Assembly (NCBI RefSeq): GCF_015767245.1
Contig: NZ_JADOTV010000007.1
Coordinates: 1 to 64,000 of the forward strand
From: Aureivirga sp. CE67
GTDB lineage: Bacteria > Bacteroidota > Bacteroidia > Flavobacteriales > Flavobacteriaceae
Length of the DNA stretch: 64,000 nt
Direction of reading: 5' to 3'
This document shows positions 19,194 through 27,167 of the stretch, piece after piece. The translations under genes were made by a program, and so were the position numbers. The first letter of the stretch is position 1, and each line of letters opens with the position of its first letter. A model generated the notes under the pieces. That model was not told where the DNA came from and did no database searches. It saw nothing but the letters and a program-made list of their open reading frames with translations.

Positions 19194-19739
19194 ATGAATG
19201 AAATAAAACAATTTTTAAACTCTTTTTTTGAAGCTGAAGTTGAAGCGTGGCACGCTTCGACTAAAAGAGATACTGACAATACAAAACAGAAAATAGATAA
19301 AATGCACTCTTTCTGTATTGAGAAATTACACAACAAATTTGGTTTAGTAAGAGTATTAGTTCATAAAAGTGATGATTTTTATGAACGAAATAAAGATGCT
19401 TCAAAGTTCTCTCCTCGTCACCTCTTCAAATTAAGTCATTATAGTCATGAAAAGTATGGTGACTTGTATTTGGCTTATGTGTCAAGCAAAGATGGAGATG
19501 AGTTTAATTTAGAATATTTCAATTGCTTTTTCATCACTAAAGTAGAAGATAATCTCAAAATCGCAAAAAAGGCATGGGTTACTGAAGATGATGGAGATTA
19601 TGGAAATAAGTATTGGAAAATGTCAGATGGTTATGGTGACCTTTCTTTTGAAAATACAGACAAATTCATCTCCTGTGAACGATATTTAGAACCAGAGGAT
19701 TGCGACTTCTCCATGAAAGACTATCTAGCTGATAAATAA
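19194..19739 (+). CDS. Immunity-like paralogue, subfamily A (A7, last of array)
   Basis: 181 aa. The N-terminal half is a close copy of A5 (about ten differences in 97 residues by my count). The C-terminal half is its own ('YFNCFFITKVEDNLKIAKKA', 'DGDYGNKYWKMSDGYGDLSF') but closest to A3's 'YWSSMDGYNDVSF'. The tail 'CDFSMKDYLADK' is standard. The array ends here, followed after 49 bp by the hairpin repeat at 19789. Confidence 0.82.
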   Translation: MNEIKQFLNSFFEAEVEAWHASTKRDTDNTKQKIDKMHSFCIEKLHNKFGLVRVLVHKSDDFYERNKDASKFSPRHLFKLSHYSHEKYGDLYLAYVSSKDGDEFNLEYFNCFFITKVEDNLKIAKKAWVTEDDGDYGNKYWKMSDGYGDLSFENTDKFISCERYLEPEDCDFSMKDYLADK

Positions 19740-20097
19740 GAAAAATTGCTTTTATTTTGATATCGAGAACTTTTGTGAAAATGTAATTAACTGCGTTAGG
19801 GATTGCAGTGGCATCCTTTTGTGGAGGTACGGAACAAAAGATATAACGGAAAGCCCGACCCGTAGGGAAACGCCCAAATTGTTATAGGAATACTTGTTTT
19901 GGTATTTTGTTTTTTTAGGTTTATTTATTTTATATTTAATGATTTATAAGGTTTTTGATTTAGATAGACGAATAATTTATGACTTATTGATAGAAGTATA
20001 AAATATTTTAAAAAAATGAGCAATAGAAAAAAATCATGGAAAAAATTGAGTATACAATAATTAATAGGAAAAGAAGAAAATTGAAATTGAAAAAAAT
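19740..20097. other. 358-bp noncoding stretch after the array
   Basis: Contains the 91-bp hairpin repeat at 19789-19879. The remainder is AT-rich and should carry the promoter of the SUKH gene at 20098. No gene is seen. Confidence 0.6.
19789..19879 (+). repeat. Dispersed 3' hairpin repeat, copy 1
   Basis: A 91-bp sequence containing GGGATTGCAG, CTTTTGTGG...GGAACAAAAG (paired) and CGGAAAGCCCGACC. Other copies are at 21550-21640 and, inverted, 60436-60508. All three lie 15-49 bp downstream of a stop codon and in the same orientation as the gene they follow. Confidence 0.85.
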
Positions 20098-21534
20098 ATG
20101 ATTGACATTAATATATTAGAAGACGAGATAGATCTTTTTGAAGAAAAAATCGAAAGTAATAAACTATTTCTTGATAATTATTCAAATTATTTAATTACCA
20201 CAGATTTTATAAATCCAGATAGGAAGAAAAAAGAAAACGAATATAGAAATAAATTTCAAAAGAAATTTGAATTTAAATTGTCAGAGGATTTTTGTTCACT
20301 TTATGATTCTAAATTCTCAAAATTAATTACCGAATGGAAATACCATCATTCTAGTTCAAAGCAAAATATTCTCATCTATGGCGGATCTTGTATCATGCCT
20401 ATTGGATACTATATCAATAAAACTAAAGAAATTATTGAATATATAAATGAAGAAATTCAAGAAGGATATGTAAGTGAGTATGATAAATGTATTGGATATT
20501 GGTTAAAAACAGGAGATTATCATTTATTTGCTATTGATGAAACTGGAACAACTGTTTTTGTAAAGTTTACAGCTGAAACGCATGAATTATATTTGTATCT
20601 GGAAGATGGTACACTGCATAAACTGCAAGTAAAAATAGAGGAGTATTTGGATTTATTAGTCAAAACCAAAGGCTTGTTTAGGTGGCAACTTTATCTTACT
20701 GAGGACTATCCACTTCAATTAAAAAACACGCTTTACGATGGTTTTTTTGAAAATATGGAAGAGCTGTTTCCTGAGGTTGACTTAAGTGCTTTTTCGCATA
20801 GAGAACATACCAATCCTGAGCACTCCATCAATAGTATTCTAAGAACATATCGATTCGGACAACGATGGTTCGATGTTCTCAATCCGGATAAAGTTCCAGA
20901 AGGAATTACGGTATTAGATCAAGCAACTGATAATTATATTTGGACAAAAGTAGCCAGAGTACCACAAGAATTTTATAATCTAGAACTAAGGTTAGGATAT
21001 ACTCTTCCTGATGCTTTCAAAGCTTATATGTTTGAGTTATCTGGCGGTCTGTGGGGAACTTTATTTAAATGGCTGATCAATGGAGATGATAATCAATTTG
21101 CTAGTGCTAGTGTTAAGACTTTACGACTAGATAATATCTTTGGTGTCTATGTTGATGGTAATTGGAAACCTTCAGATACTGCGCTTAAATATTTTGATTC
21201 GAATCAAGAACAACTTCCACAGTTAAAGGGTAAGTATTTATTTTATCAAGACAACTATACAGAGATCATAATTGAGCCTATTGCTGATGGAGTCTTAAGA
21301 TCTTATCTGCGTCATAGTTTTGATGATGAATATATGAACCTTATTCACATCACAGACGACATGGACTTCTTATTAGAAATGATGCTTCAGACTCGTGGAA
21401 TGCATATGTGGAATTATTTACTAGCTGTTCAAAACCCTGAGATATATGAAGGTTTTAAAAAACGCATGCAAAAATACTTTCCAGAAGTGGATTTGAGTCC
21501 GTATGAGAAGATTCAGAATGGTGTTGAGGTATAG
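20098..21534 (+). CDS. SUKH (SMI1/KNR4-like) double-domain protein, probable immunity protein
   Basis: 478 aa, no signal peptide. Two SUKH-like elements: an N-terminal one ('KKFEFKLSEDFCSLYDSKF'), and a clear one near residue 300 ('LELRLGYTLPDAFKAYMFEL' followed by 'SGG'). Each half closes with the same tail ('LFPEVDLSAF', 'YFPEVDLSPY'). It is paralogous to the protein at 7977: both contain 'THELYLYL', 'LHKL' and 'YDGFFE.ME.LFPE'. It probably provides immunity to a nuclease or deaminase-type toxin, judging from the SUKH family. It lies at the right border of the island. Confidence 0.75.
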   Translation: MIDINILEDEIDLFEEKIESNKLFLDNYSNYLITTDFINPDRKKKENEYRNKFQKKFEFKLSEDFCSLYDSKFSKLITEWKYHHSSSKQNILIYGGSCIMPIGYYINKTKEIIEYINEEIQEGYVSEYDKCIGYWLKTGDYHLFAIDETGTTVFVKFTAETHELYLYLEDGTLHKLQVKIEEYLDLLVKTKGLFRWQLYLTEDYPLQLKNTLYDGFFENMEELFPEVDLSAFSHREHTNPEHSINSILRTYRFGQRWFDVLNPDKVPEGITVLDQATDNYIWTKVARVPQEFYNLELRLGYTLPDAFKAYMFELSGGLWGTLFKWLINGDDNQFASASVKTLRLDNIFGVYVDGNWKPSDTALKYFDSNQEQLPQLKGKYLFYQDNYTEIIIEPIADGVLRSYLRHSFDDEYMNLIHITDDMDFLLEMMLQTRGMHMWNYLLAVQNPEIYEGFKKRMQKYFPEVDLSPYEKIQNGVEV

Positions 21535-21549
21535 TTAGGTTTTGCAATA

Positions 21550-21640
21550 AATTGCGTTAGGGATTGCAGTGGCATCCTTTTGTGGAGGTACGGAACAAAA
21601 GATATAACGGAAAGCTCGACCCGTAGGGAAACGCCCAAAT
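21550..21640 (+). repeat. Dispersed 3' hairpin repeat, copy 2
   Basis: Nearly identical to 19789-19879 and begins 15 bp after the SUKH stop. It could act as a 3' stabiliser or terminator, although no long T run follows. Confidence 0.85.
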
Positions 21641-21787
21641 AAAATAAAATTTAATACGATTTTGATTCAAGTCAAAAAATGCTATTTCTAGATTTTAGAT
21701 TTTTGCTTCATAATTAAAAGAATCTGTTTGAAATATAAATGGGTTTTAAGTGAAACAGTTTAAGTTTAAAATTAAAATTTAGAAATT

Positions 21788-22240
21788 ATGAAAAATATGT
21801 TTGTTTTTTTAATGATTGTTTTGGCGAGTTTTAGCGTGAATGCACAAGTTTCGGACAAGCAAATTGAAGACGTGATTACTTATGCAAATGATGAGTATAA
21901 GGATGTTTTGTTGTATAATATGACTTTTTCGAAAAAAGAAAAGGAAGCTTTTTGGCCTTTATTGAATGAATATTTGAAGAAAAGAGAACCTTTGGTTAAA
22001 GAACAATTGAAGATGTCTGTAAAAGATATTTCTGAATTGAATGATCGTCAGATTAAGAAAATGAGTTTGGAAGTAATGGAAGTTACTTTGAACCTAGAAA
22101 ATTTGAAAAAGGATTATTTGAAAAAGATTATGAAAGAGCTTTCTGCAAAGAATTTTATGCGTTTTTACCAAATCGATCATTTTATTGAGATAGCTAGAGA
22201 TTATAAACTTTCTAGCATGATGCCTTTGGTAAGAGGATAG
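21788..22240 (+). CDS. Secreted/periplasmic helical protein, unknown
   Basis: 150 aa. Residues 1-19 are a signal peptide ('MKNMFVFLMIVLASFSVNAQ', cleavage after NA). The mature part is Lys/Glu-rich and almost wholly helical ('FSKKEKEAFWPLLNEYLKKR', 'LKKIMKELSAKNFMRFYQID'). This resembles the small LTXXQ/Spy-type periplasmic proteins in style, but no LTxxQ motif is present, so no family is claimed. It is followed by a good terminator at 22367, so it is probably a single-gene unit. Confidence 0.75.
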   Translation: MKNMFVFLMIVLASFSVNAQVSDKQIEDVITYANDEYKDVLLYNMTFSKKEKEAFWPLLNEYLKKREPLVKEQLKMSVKDISELNDRQIKKMSLEVMEVTLNLENLKKDYLKKIMKELSAKNFMRFYQIDHFIEIARDYKLSSMMPLVRG

Positions 22241-22366
22241 AAATTGGGTAATAATTTAATTGTGCTTTTATTAGCTATTTGGTTTATAAGATTAGGATTA
22301 AAAATAGCTGTTGGTTGAATTTTTGTATTGCATTTTTATAAGATGAATTATTGCCCTTTAATTAGA

Positions 22367-22397
22367 ACATCTACAATTTTTTTGTAGGTGTTTTTTT
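22367..22397 (+). terminator. Intrinsic terminator
   Basis: ACATCTACA (22367-22375) pairs with TGTAGGTGT (22383-22391), followed by T's to 22397. It terminates the gene at 21788. Confidence 0.85.
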
Positions 22398-22460
22398 ATG
22401 GAAAAAAGGTGCGTTTTAGAGAAAAAATATATAGTATTGTACAAATCAAAAAATTATACA

Positions 22461-23213
22461 ATGATAAAGTCAATTGGAGCTTATTTTAAAGCAATTTCTT
22501 TAATATTTAAGTTAAATCTTGGAAAAGCATTACTGATTCCTGTATTGATAAGTTTAGCTGTAGGTAGTTTAATTTTATTTTCTTCTTATGGTCTTTCGGA
22601 TAATCTTGGGTATTATATTGGTAAAATTTGGGTTTGGGATTTTGGTAAAAGTTTTTTTCAAGGAGTTAGCAATTTCCTTGGAGGGTTAATTGTTTTGGCC
22701 TTAGGAATGATTGTTTACAAACACATCGTAATGGCTGCTGCTGCACCATTTATGAGTCCGGTAGCAGAGAAAGTAATGAATCATTTGAATCCTGATTTAA
22801 AAACAAATGAAATTAAGATTTCTTTTGGAGAAAGTTTGATGCGAGGAATTCGAGTAAACGTTCGAAATCTTTTAATCGAACTTGGACTTACAATCCCATT
22901 ATTACTTTTTAGTTTAATTCCTGTAGTAGGAATTGTTTTTGTTGTATTGATCTTTTTAATTCAAGCTTATTATGCTGGTTTTGGAAATATGGATTATACT
23001 CTAGAAAGATTTTTTAAATACAAACAAAGTATTGTTTTTGTAAGAGATAATAAATGGAGAGCTATTGGAAATGGGAGTGTTTTTATGCTAATTACAATGA
23101 TTCCTTTCGTAGGTTTTCTTTTCTGTATTCCGTTAGGTGCTGTAGCAGCAACAGTTGCTTTGGCTGATAGAGTAGAAGAAGGGCAGAAGCAAATGAATTT
23201 AATTGCGCAGTAG
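22461..23213 (+). CDS. EI24-domain (CysZ-like) membrane protein
   Basis: 250 aa from ATG 22461. The ATG at 22398 lies inside the T run of the preceding terminator, so it is unlikely. There are four main hydrophobic stretches, including 'ALLIPVLISLAVGSLILFSS', 'FLGGLIVLALGMIVYKHIVM' and 'IPLLLFSLIPVVGIVFVVLI'. The segment 'AAAPFMSPVAEKV' and the later 'VFMLITMIPFVGFLFCIPLG' are typical of EI24/CysZ proteins of the inner membrane. CysZ is a sulfate transporter in proteobacteria; the substrate in Bacteroidota homologues is not established. Confidence 0.8.
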   Translation: MIKSIGAYFKAISLIFKLNLGKALLIPVLISLAVGSLILFSSYGLSDNLGYYIGKIWVWDFGKSFFQGVSNFLGGLIVLALGMIVYKHIVMAAAAPFMSPVAEKVMNHLNPDLKTNEIKISFGESLMRGIRVNVRNLLIELGLTIPLLLFSLIPVVGIVFVVLIFLIQAYYAGFGNMDYTLERFFKYKQSIVFVRDNKWRAIGNGSVFMLITMIPFVGFLFCIPLGAVAATVALADRVEEGQKQMNLIAQ

Positions 23214-23282
23214 TGTAAGGTTTATTTTTTTAAAATTTAATCATTCATTTTTTTCTTGATAAAAAAACGAACCAAAAAAATC

Positions 23283-23412
23283 AAGACTTGTATTTTTAAA
23301 ATCAAAAATCTACGAAGTTAGAAAAAGACTCAAAAAACTCGCTATCGCTCAAACAGTTTCTCGTCTACTTTTTTCAAACTTCTATATTTTTACAATTTTA
23401 AAAATAGGTCAG
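23283..23412. repeat. ~130-bp imperfect palindromic element
   Basis: The left arm (around TATTTTTAAAATCAAAAATC and GAAGTTAGAAAAAG) is repeated inverted in the right arm (CTTTTTTCAAACTTC, TTTTTACAATTTTAAAAATA). The centre reads AACTCGCTATCGCTCAAACAG. It is noncoding and REP/MITE-like. Confidence 0.6.
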
Positions 23413-23464
23413 TTAAATTTCCGAAAATATCTTTATTAAATTTTTGGATAGATTTATAAAAAAC

Positions 23465-23495
23465 AAAAAACCAATTCGTAAATGAATTGGTTTTT
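23465..23495. terminator. Bidirectional terminator
   Basis: AAAAAACCAATTC / GAATTGGTTTTT around a 6-nt loop, between convergent genes. A and T tracts on both sides allow use in both directions. Confidence 0.85.
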
Positions 23496-23527
23496 GTATT
23501 TCCATATTTTGATAAAAGTCAGTTGAA

Positions 23528-24244
23528 TTATAATTTTTCAACATCTCCAGAACCACTAGTTTTTACGTTCAATGTTTTAGGATTTCCTTTGTAGTAAATA
23601 TCTCCAGAACCAGAAACTTTTCCTTTTAGAGTTTCGTTAGCTACAACAGTTGCATTTCCTGATCCAGAAATTTTGATAGAAGTTTCATTACTATCTAATT
23701 TTTTTCCGCTAAAGTCTGCCGAACCAGAAATTTTGATACTCAATTTATTTGTCTTTCCTTCTAATTCCATGTCTCCAGAACCTGACATTGTAACAAAGAT
23801 TTCCTCACTCTTGATATTTTTCATTTCGATATCACCAGAACCAGAAACACCTAATTCGAATTGTTTGTTTTTAAGAGAAACATCTGAAACTAAATTTCCT
23901 GATCCAGAAAGTTTCACATAATTTAAAAACTTCACAGGAACTTTGATTTTTAAAGGCTTATTTGCTCTAATGTTATATCCTTTTTTAAATCCAATTCTTA
24001 GAATATTATCATCCACATTTGTAATGATGTATTCCATTAAATTTTCTTCAGCGGTAATTTCTAATGTACCATAATTATCGTCTGTAAGTTCCACGTCAAA
24101 AGAACCAGAACTTTTGATTCCTTGAAAATCGCTCACTTCTCTTGTAGCAGTGATTACATTTTTATTCCCTTTTACTTTTTTCCACTGTGCATTTGCTGTC
24201 GTGATAGCAACAAAAAATACTAATATGCTTAAAATGTGTTTCAT
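23528..24244 (-). CDS. GIN-domain (DUF2807) secreted protein
   Basis: 238 aa with signal peptide 1-19 ('MKHILSILVFFVAITTANA'). The mature part is a right-handed beta-solenoid-like array with recurrent 'SGSGD/N' turns ('KLSGSGNLVSD', 'GVSGSGDIEMK', 'TMSGSGDMELE', 'KISGSADFSGK', 'KVSGSGDIYYK', 'TSGSGDVEKL'), the hallmark of the head GIN domain (DUF2807). It is an envelope or periplasmic protein of unknown ligand. Last gene of a four-gene operon with sigma and anti-sigma factors, 9 bp after its neighbour, so it is a likely target of that regulator. Confidence 0.88.
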   Translation of the reverse strand: MKHILSILVFFVAITTANAQWKKVKGNKNVITATREVSDFQGIKSSGSFDVELTDDNYGTLEITAEENLMEYIITNVDDNILRIGFKKGYNIRANKPLKIKVPVKFLNYVKLSGSGNLVSDVSLKNKQFELGVSGSGDIEMKNIKSEEIFVTMSGSGDMELEGKTNKLSIKISGSADFSGKKLDSNETSIKISGSGNATVVANETLKGKVSGSGDIYYKGNPKTLNVKTSGSGDVEKL

Positions 24245-24253
24245 GATTAATTT

Positions 24254-25315
24254 TTATTTTGTTTGTAAACGTATTGAATTATAACTCGATGTTACTTTTA
24301 TTTTTGGTAAATTCTTTTTGTTTTTTTGTTCGTTATATACTCCTTTTAGTTTGTGCGAAGTGTTTTCTTGGAAGTTTTCTCTGATTAACATTTTGTTCAA
24401 TTCTGAGATACTTCCATATTCTGTAAATAAATCAAAGTTAAAAGAAATGTCTTCAGGAAATTGCAGTTTTACACCAGCATAAGCTGTTCTTAAATTAATA
24501 TCTGAAAAATCTGTAGAAATGTCTTTTACTTTAATGCTTCCGTAGCTCAAAACAACATTTAAAACGTTTTGCATTTCTCCAATTTCAAGATTTGTATATT
24601 CGCTATTTCCTTTTGCATTTTTTACTTGATCAATAGAAAGGTTTCCATAATCAATATTAAAATCTAGATTTTCAATATTTTCCATTTTAATATTTGAATA
24701 ATCAGAAAGTAACTTTACATAATTTGCTTTCACTATTGAAACATTTGAATAATCTGTGTTTAAATCAATTTCATTTGCAAAATCAATGGTAGAACCATCT
24801 GAATATTCTAAGACAATTTTATTGATAGAATTATTCAAACTATGTGCAACCAAACTTCCGTATGCACATTGGATTTTTGTTGAATTATATAGATCATCAA
24901 TAATAATATTTCCATATTCATTTTTCAAATTTGTGATTACAGATTTTGGTGCATTGATAAAATAATCGATTTGCATTGATAGATTTCCAGAACCATAATT
25001 TCCAAAGTTTCCGATATTCGTTTCTGCAACTACTTTATTGTTTCTGTTTTCAAAATCAAATGTGATTTTTCTAGCTAATTTTTCAACTTTTTCTTTAGAT
25101 TTTCCTTTAACTTTTTTGACGATTTTGATATAGATTTTATTCTGATCCCAAGTATTTAGATTGATATTTCCGTAAGAATTAGAAACTTCTAAAGTACTGT
25201 TCTTTTCAACATCAAAAGTTTTTTCGATGATGTCTAATTGTTCTTGTTTTTGCGCAAATAAGAAAAGAGGCAAGCATAAGAAACAAATTAGTGTTATTTT
25301 AAGAGAAGTTTTCAT
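24254..25315 (-). CDS. DUF4097-like secreted beta-helix protein
   Basis: 353 aa, signal peptide 1-21 ('LICFLCLPLFLFAQ'). 'LEVSNSYGNINLNTWDQNKI' and the repeated 'Y(G/S)N/D(I/V)' turns ('KNEYGNIIID', 'LEYSDGSTID', 'TDYSNVSIVK', 'SDYSNIKMEN', 'IDYGNLSIDQ', 'LSYGSIKVKD') resemble DUF4097/putative adhesin beta-helices. Its ATG overlaps the 3' end of the anti-sigma gene by 17 bp. Together with the GIN protein it forms the structural output of this sigma-factor operon. Confidence 0.75.
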   Translation of the reverse strand: MKTSLKITLICFLCLPLFLFAQKQEQLDIIEKTFDVEKNSTLEVSNSYGNINLNTWDQNKIYIKIVKKVKGKSKEKVEKLARKITFDFENRNNKVVAETNIGNFGNYGSGNLSMQIDYFINAPKSVITNLKNEYGNIIIDDLYNSTKIQCAYGSLVAHSLNNSINKIVLEYSDGSTIDFANEIDLNTDYSNVSIVKANYVKLLSDYSNIKMENIENLDFNIDYGNLSIDQVKNAKGNSEYTNLEIGEMQNVLNVVLSYGSIKVKDISTDFSDINLRTAYAGVKLQFPEDISFNFDLFTEYGSISELNKMLIRENFQENTSHKLKGVYNEQKNKKNLPKIKVTSSYNSIRLQTK

Positions 25316-25829
25316 TATTAATTGTTTTATGAGAGTTTATTTTTTCTAATGTTAGAATCAGATTTTGTAGAATCTCAATTCTTTTTTGATAATTGGATAT
25401 CATGGCAAAAATTACTTTTTGATTTCCACTTTTTTCCAATTCAATAGTCAGTTTCGTATATTCTGTTTCCAGTTTTTCGATTTGCTTTAAAAAATCATCA
25501 ATAACTTTTTTGTTTTCAGGATTTTCGAGCTGACGAATTTTATCCAGTTCTTCGTTCAGAACATTGGTATAATACAATTGTGTTTTTTCCATTTTTGGAG
25601 ATACAGAGGCTAAATCTTTCCCCTGTAATTTTCCAACAGTAGTAACAGGACTGATGATTTTTCCAATTCCAATTCCCACCAAAAGTAGAAGAGAAGCAGC
25701 AATTGCTAAATAATACTTTTGATATGATTTTTTCTTAGGAACTGATAAATCTGCTTGCTCCTTTAGTTTTTTTTCAAACCTTTCTAAGTGAAATTCTGAA
25801 GGTTCATGTATGTCAAACTTGTTATTCAT
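25299..25829 (-). CDS. Membrane-anchored anti-sigma-factor-like protein
   Basis: 176 aa. It has a cytoplasmic N-terminus of ~45 residues ('FDIHEPSEFHLERFEKKLKE'), one transmembrane segment ('YYLAIAASLLLLVGIGIGKI', ~46-66), and a periplasmic, largely coiled-coil tail ('NEELDKIRQLENPENKKVID', 'QKRIEILQNLILTLEKINSH'). Position directly downstream of an ECF sigma factor plus this topology indicate an anti-sigma factor; no zinc-binding ZAS motif is seen. Confidence 0.75.
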   Translation of the reverse strand: MNNKFDIHEPSEFHLERFEKKLKEQADLSVPKKKSYQKYYLAIAASLLLLVGIGIGKIISPVTTVGKLQGKDLASVSPKMEKTQLYYTNVLNEELDKIRQLENPENKKVIDDFLKQIEKLETEYTKLTIELEKSGNQKVIFAMISNYQKRIEILQNLILTLEKINSHKTINNENFS

Positions 25830-25850
25830 ATTGTATAAAAAGTTTAAGGA

Positions 25851-26414
25851 TTATTTTCTTTTAAATCTATTGTTCAACGAAATCTCTGAATTATCAATCA
25901 ACATTTTTCTAAGTTTTGCTTTTGCTCTAGAAACAATTGCTCTACTATTGTCGTACGAAATATTCATAATACTAGAGATTTCTTCATAATCGTATCCTTC
26001 AATCAGATGAAGCGTTACGCCAATTCGGTAATTTTCTTTCAATTTTTGAATGCAATCTAAAATAATTTTTACATTCACATCATCCGAAAGAAAAACAGAA
26101 TTGTCAATATCTTCTTCTGCGGATTCGTAAGCAATTTCTAAGGAATGTGTTTCAGTTTGTTTATATTTATTCAGCGCTGTGATACTTTTGTTAATTACAA
26201 TTCGTTTTAACCAAGCACCAAAAGTAACTTCTCCTTTATAAGAATCAATTTTTGTAAAAGCAGCCAAAAAAGCTTCTTGCATCACATCTTCTGCCTCGTA
26301 CTGATTATTCAAAATACGATAAGAAGTATTATACATTGCATGGAAATATTTTTTGTAAATATCCATCTGAGCTCCCTTATTTCCTTTTTTACATTTAAGT
26401 ATTAATTCATCCAT
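25851..26414 (-). CDS. ECF-type RNA polymerase sigma factor
   Basis: 187 aa. Region 2 contains 'YRILNNQYEAEDVMQEAFLA' followed by 'FGAWLKRIVINKSI'. Region 4 contains 'YEEISSIMNISYDNSRAIVS' followed by 'RAKAKLRKML', a typical sigma-4 helix-turn-helix. Length and layout are those of extracytoplasmic-function sigma-70 factors. First gene of the operon sigma, anti-sigma (21 bp gap), DUF4097-like, GIN. It probably responds to an envelope signal and may activate its own operon. Confidence 0.92.
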   Translation of the reverse strand: MDELILKCKKGNKGAQMDIYKKYFHAMYNTSYRILNNQYEAEDVMQEAFLAAFTKIDSYKGEVTFGAWLKRIVINKSITALNKYKQTETHSLEIAYESAEEDIDNSVFLSDDVNVKIILDCIQKLKENYRIGVTLHLIEGYDYEEISSIMNISYDNSRAIVSRAKAKLRKMLIDNSEISLNNRFKRK

Positions 26415-26516
26415 TTCTTAGAAATTCTATAATAAAGACTTGGGGACAACTTTGCTGTGACAGTTTTTTTTAAATTTTTTGGAAAGATAGTGTAAAAAAT
26501 GGATTTATTTTTAAAC

Positions 26517-26556
26517 AAAAAATCAAGAAATCTCTAGGGAAACTTCTTGATTTTTT
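26517..26556. terminator. Bidirectional terminator
   Basis: AAAAAATCAAGAA (26517-26529) pairs with TTCTTGATTTTTT (26544-26556) around a 14-nt loop. It lies downstream of the minus-strand gene ending at 26652. Confidence 0.75.
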
Positions 26557-26651
26557 TAAAACATCGAATCTATTGAATATTTTTAATTATTCAAGAATTA
26601 GATGCTATTTAGATAAGGTTTTAAATGAAAATGGAATTGAAAAAATAAATT

Positions 26652-27098
26652 CTAATTAGAAACTTCATATTCTCCAGCTTTAAATTCAAAAGTTCTCATT
26701 AAACGATTCCAAGTATTGATTTGTGTAACAACCAAAGAAAGCATTGCAATTTCTTCTTTAGAATAGAAGTTTTCAAGTTTTTCAAAAAGAGAATTCGGAA
26801 TTTTTTCAACACGAGTAACTTTCTCAGCAAAAGCTAAAGTTGTTTTTTCTTGATCTGTAAAAACATCCATTTCTTCCCAAACCACTAAAGTAGCTAGTCG
26901 AAGTTCTGATTCTCCAGCTGCTTTTAGCTCTTTGTGATGCATATCAACACAATAAGCACAAGCATTTATTTGAGAAACTCGAAGTCGGATTAATTCTAAT
27001 AAAGAAAAAGGTAAAGTAAATGAATTTGAAAAATCTTCAATGTTTCTTAAGTGTTCGAACATTCCTTTAGGAATGTCATTAAATGTAATCTGTCCCAT
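26652..27098 (-). CDS. Carboxymuconolactone decarboxylase / AhpD-like protein
   Basis: 148 aa. The AhpD core 'INACAYCVDMHHKELKAAGE' has the redox CxxC pair (Cys47, Cys50) and the following His54. It continues with 'EEMDVFTDQEKTTLAFAEKV' and 'VVTQINTWNRLMRTF', typical of alkylhydroperoxidase-like CMD proteins. It is probably a cytoplasmic thiol peroxidase or disulfide reductase. It lies 69 bp downstream of a Crp-like regulator on the same strand, which may control it. Confidence 0.88.
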   Translation of the reverse strand: MGQITFNDIPKGMFEHLRNIEDFSNSFTLPFSLLELIRLRVSQINACAYCVDMHHKELKAAGESELRLATLVVWEEMDVFTDQEKTTLAFAEKVTRVEKIPNSLFEKLENFYSKEEIAMLSLVVTQINTWNRLMRTFEFKAGEYEVSN

Positions 27099-27167
27099 AA
27101 TTTGAATTTTTAATAATTATCTGATTTCAAAATTAGGGACAGCTTTTTGCAATCTTCTTAAGATATC

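Larger units (their letters stand above)
23214..23527. other. 314-bp region between convergent genes
   Basis: Holds the palindromic element 23283-23412 and the bidirectional terminator at 23465-23495. No gene is seen. Confidence 0.7.

Noticed and set aside
22398-22460. Upstream ATG for the EI24 protein
   Set aside because: It lies within or right after the T run of the preceding terminator; ATG 22461 gives the usual N-terminus of the family.
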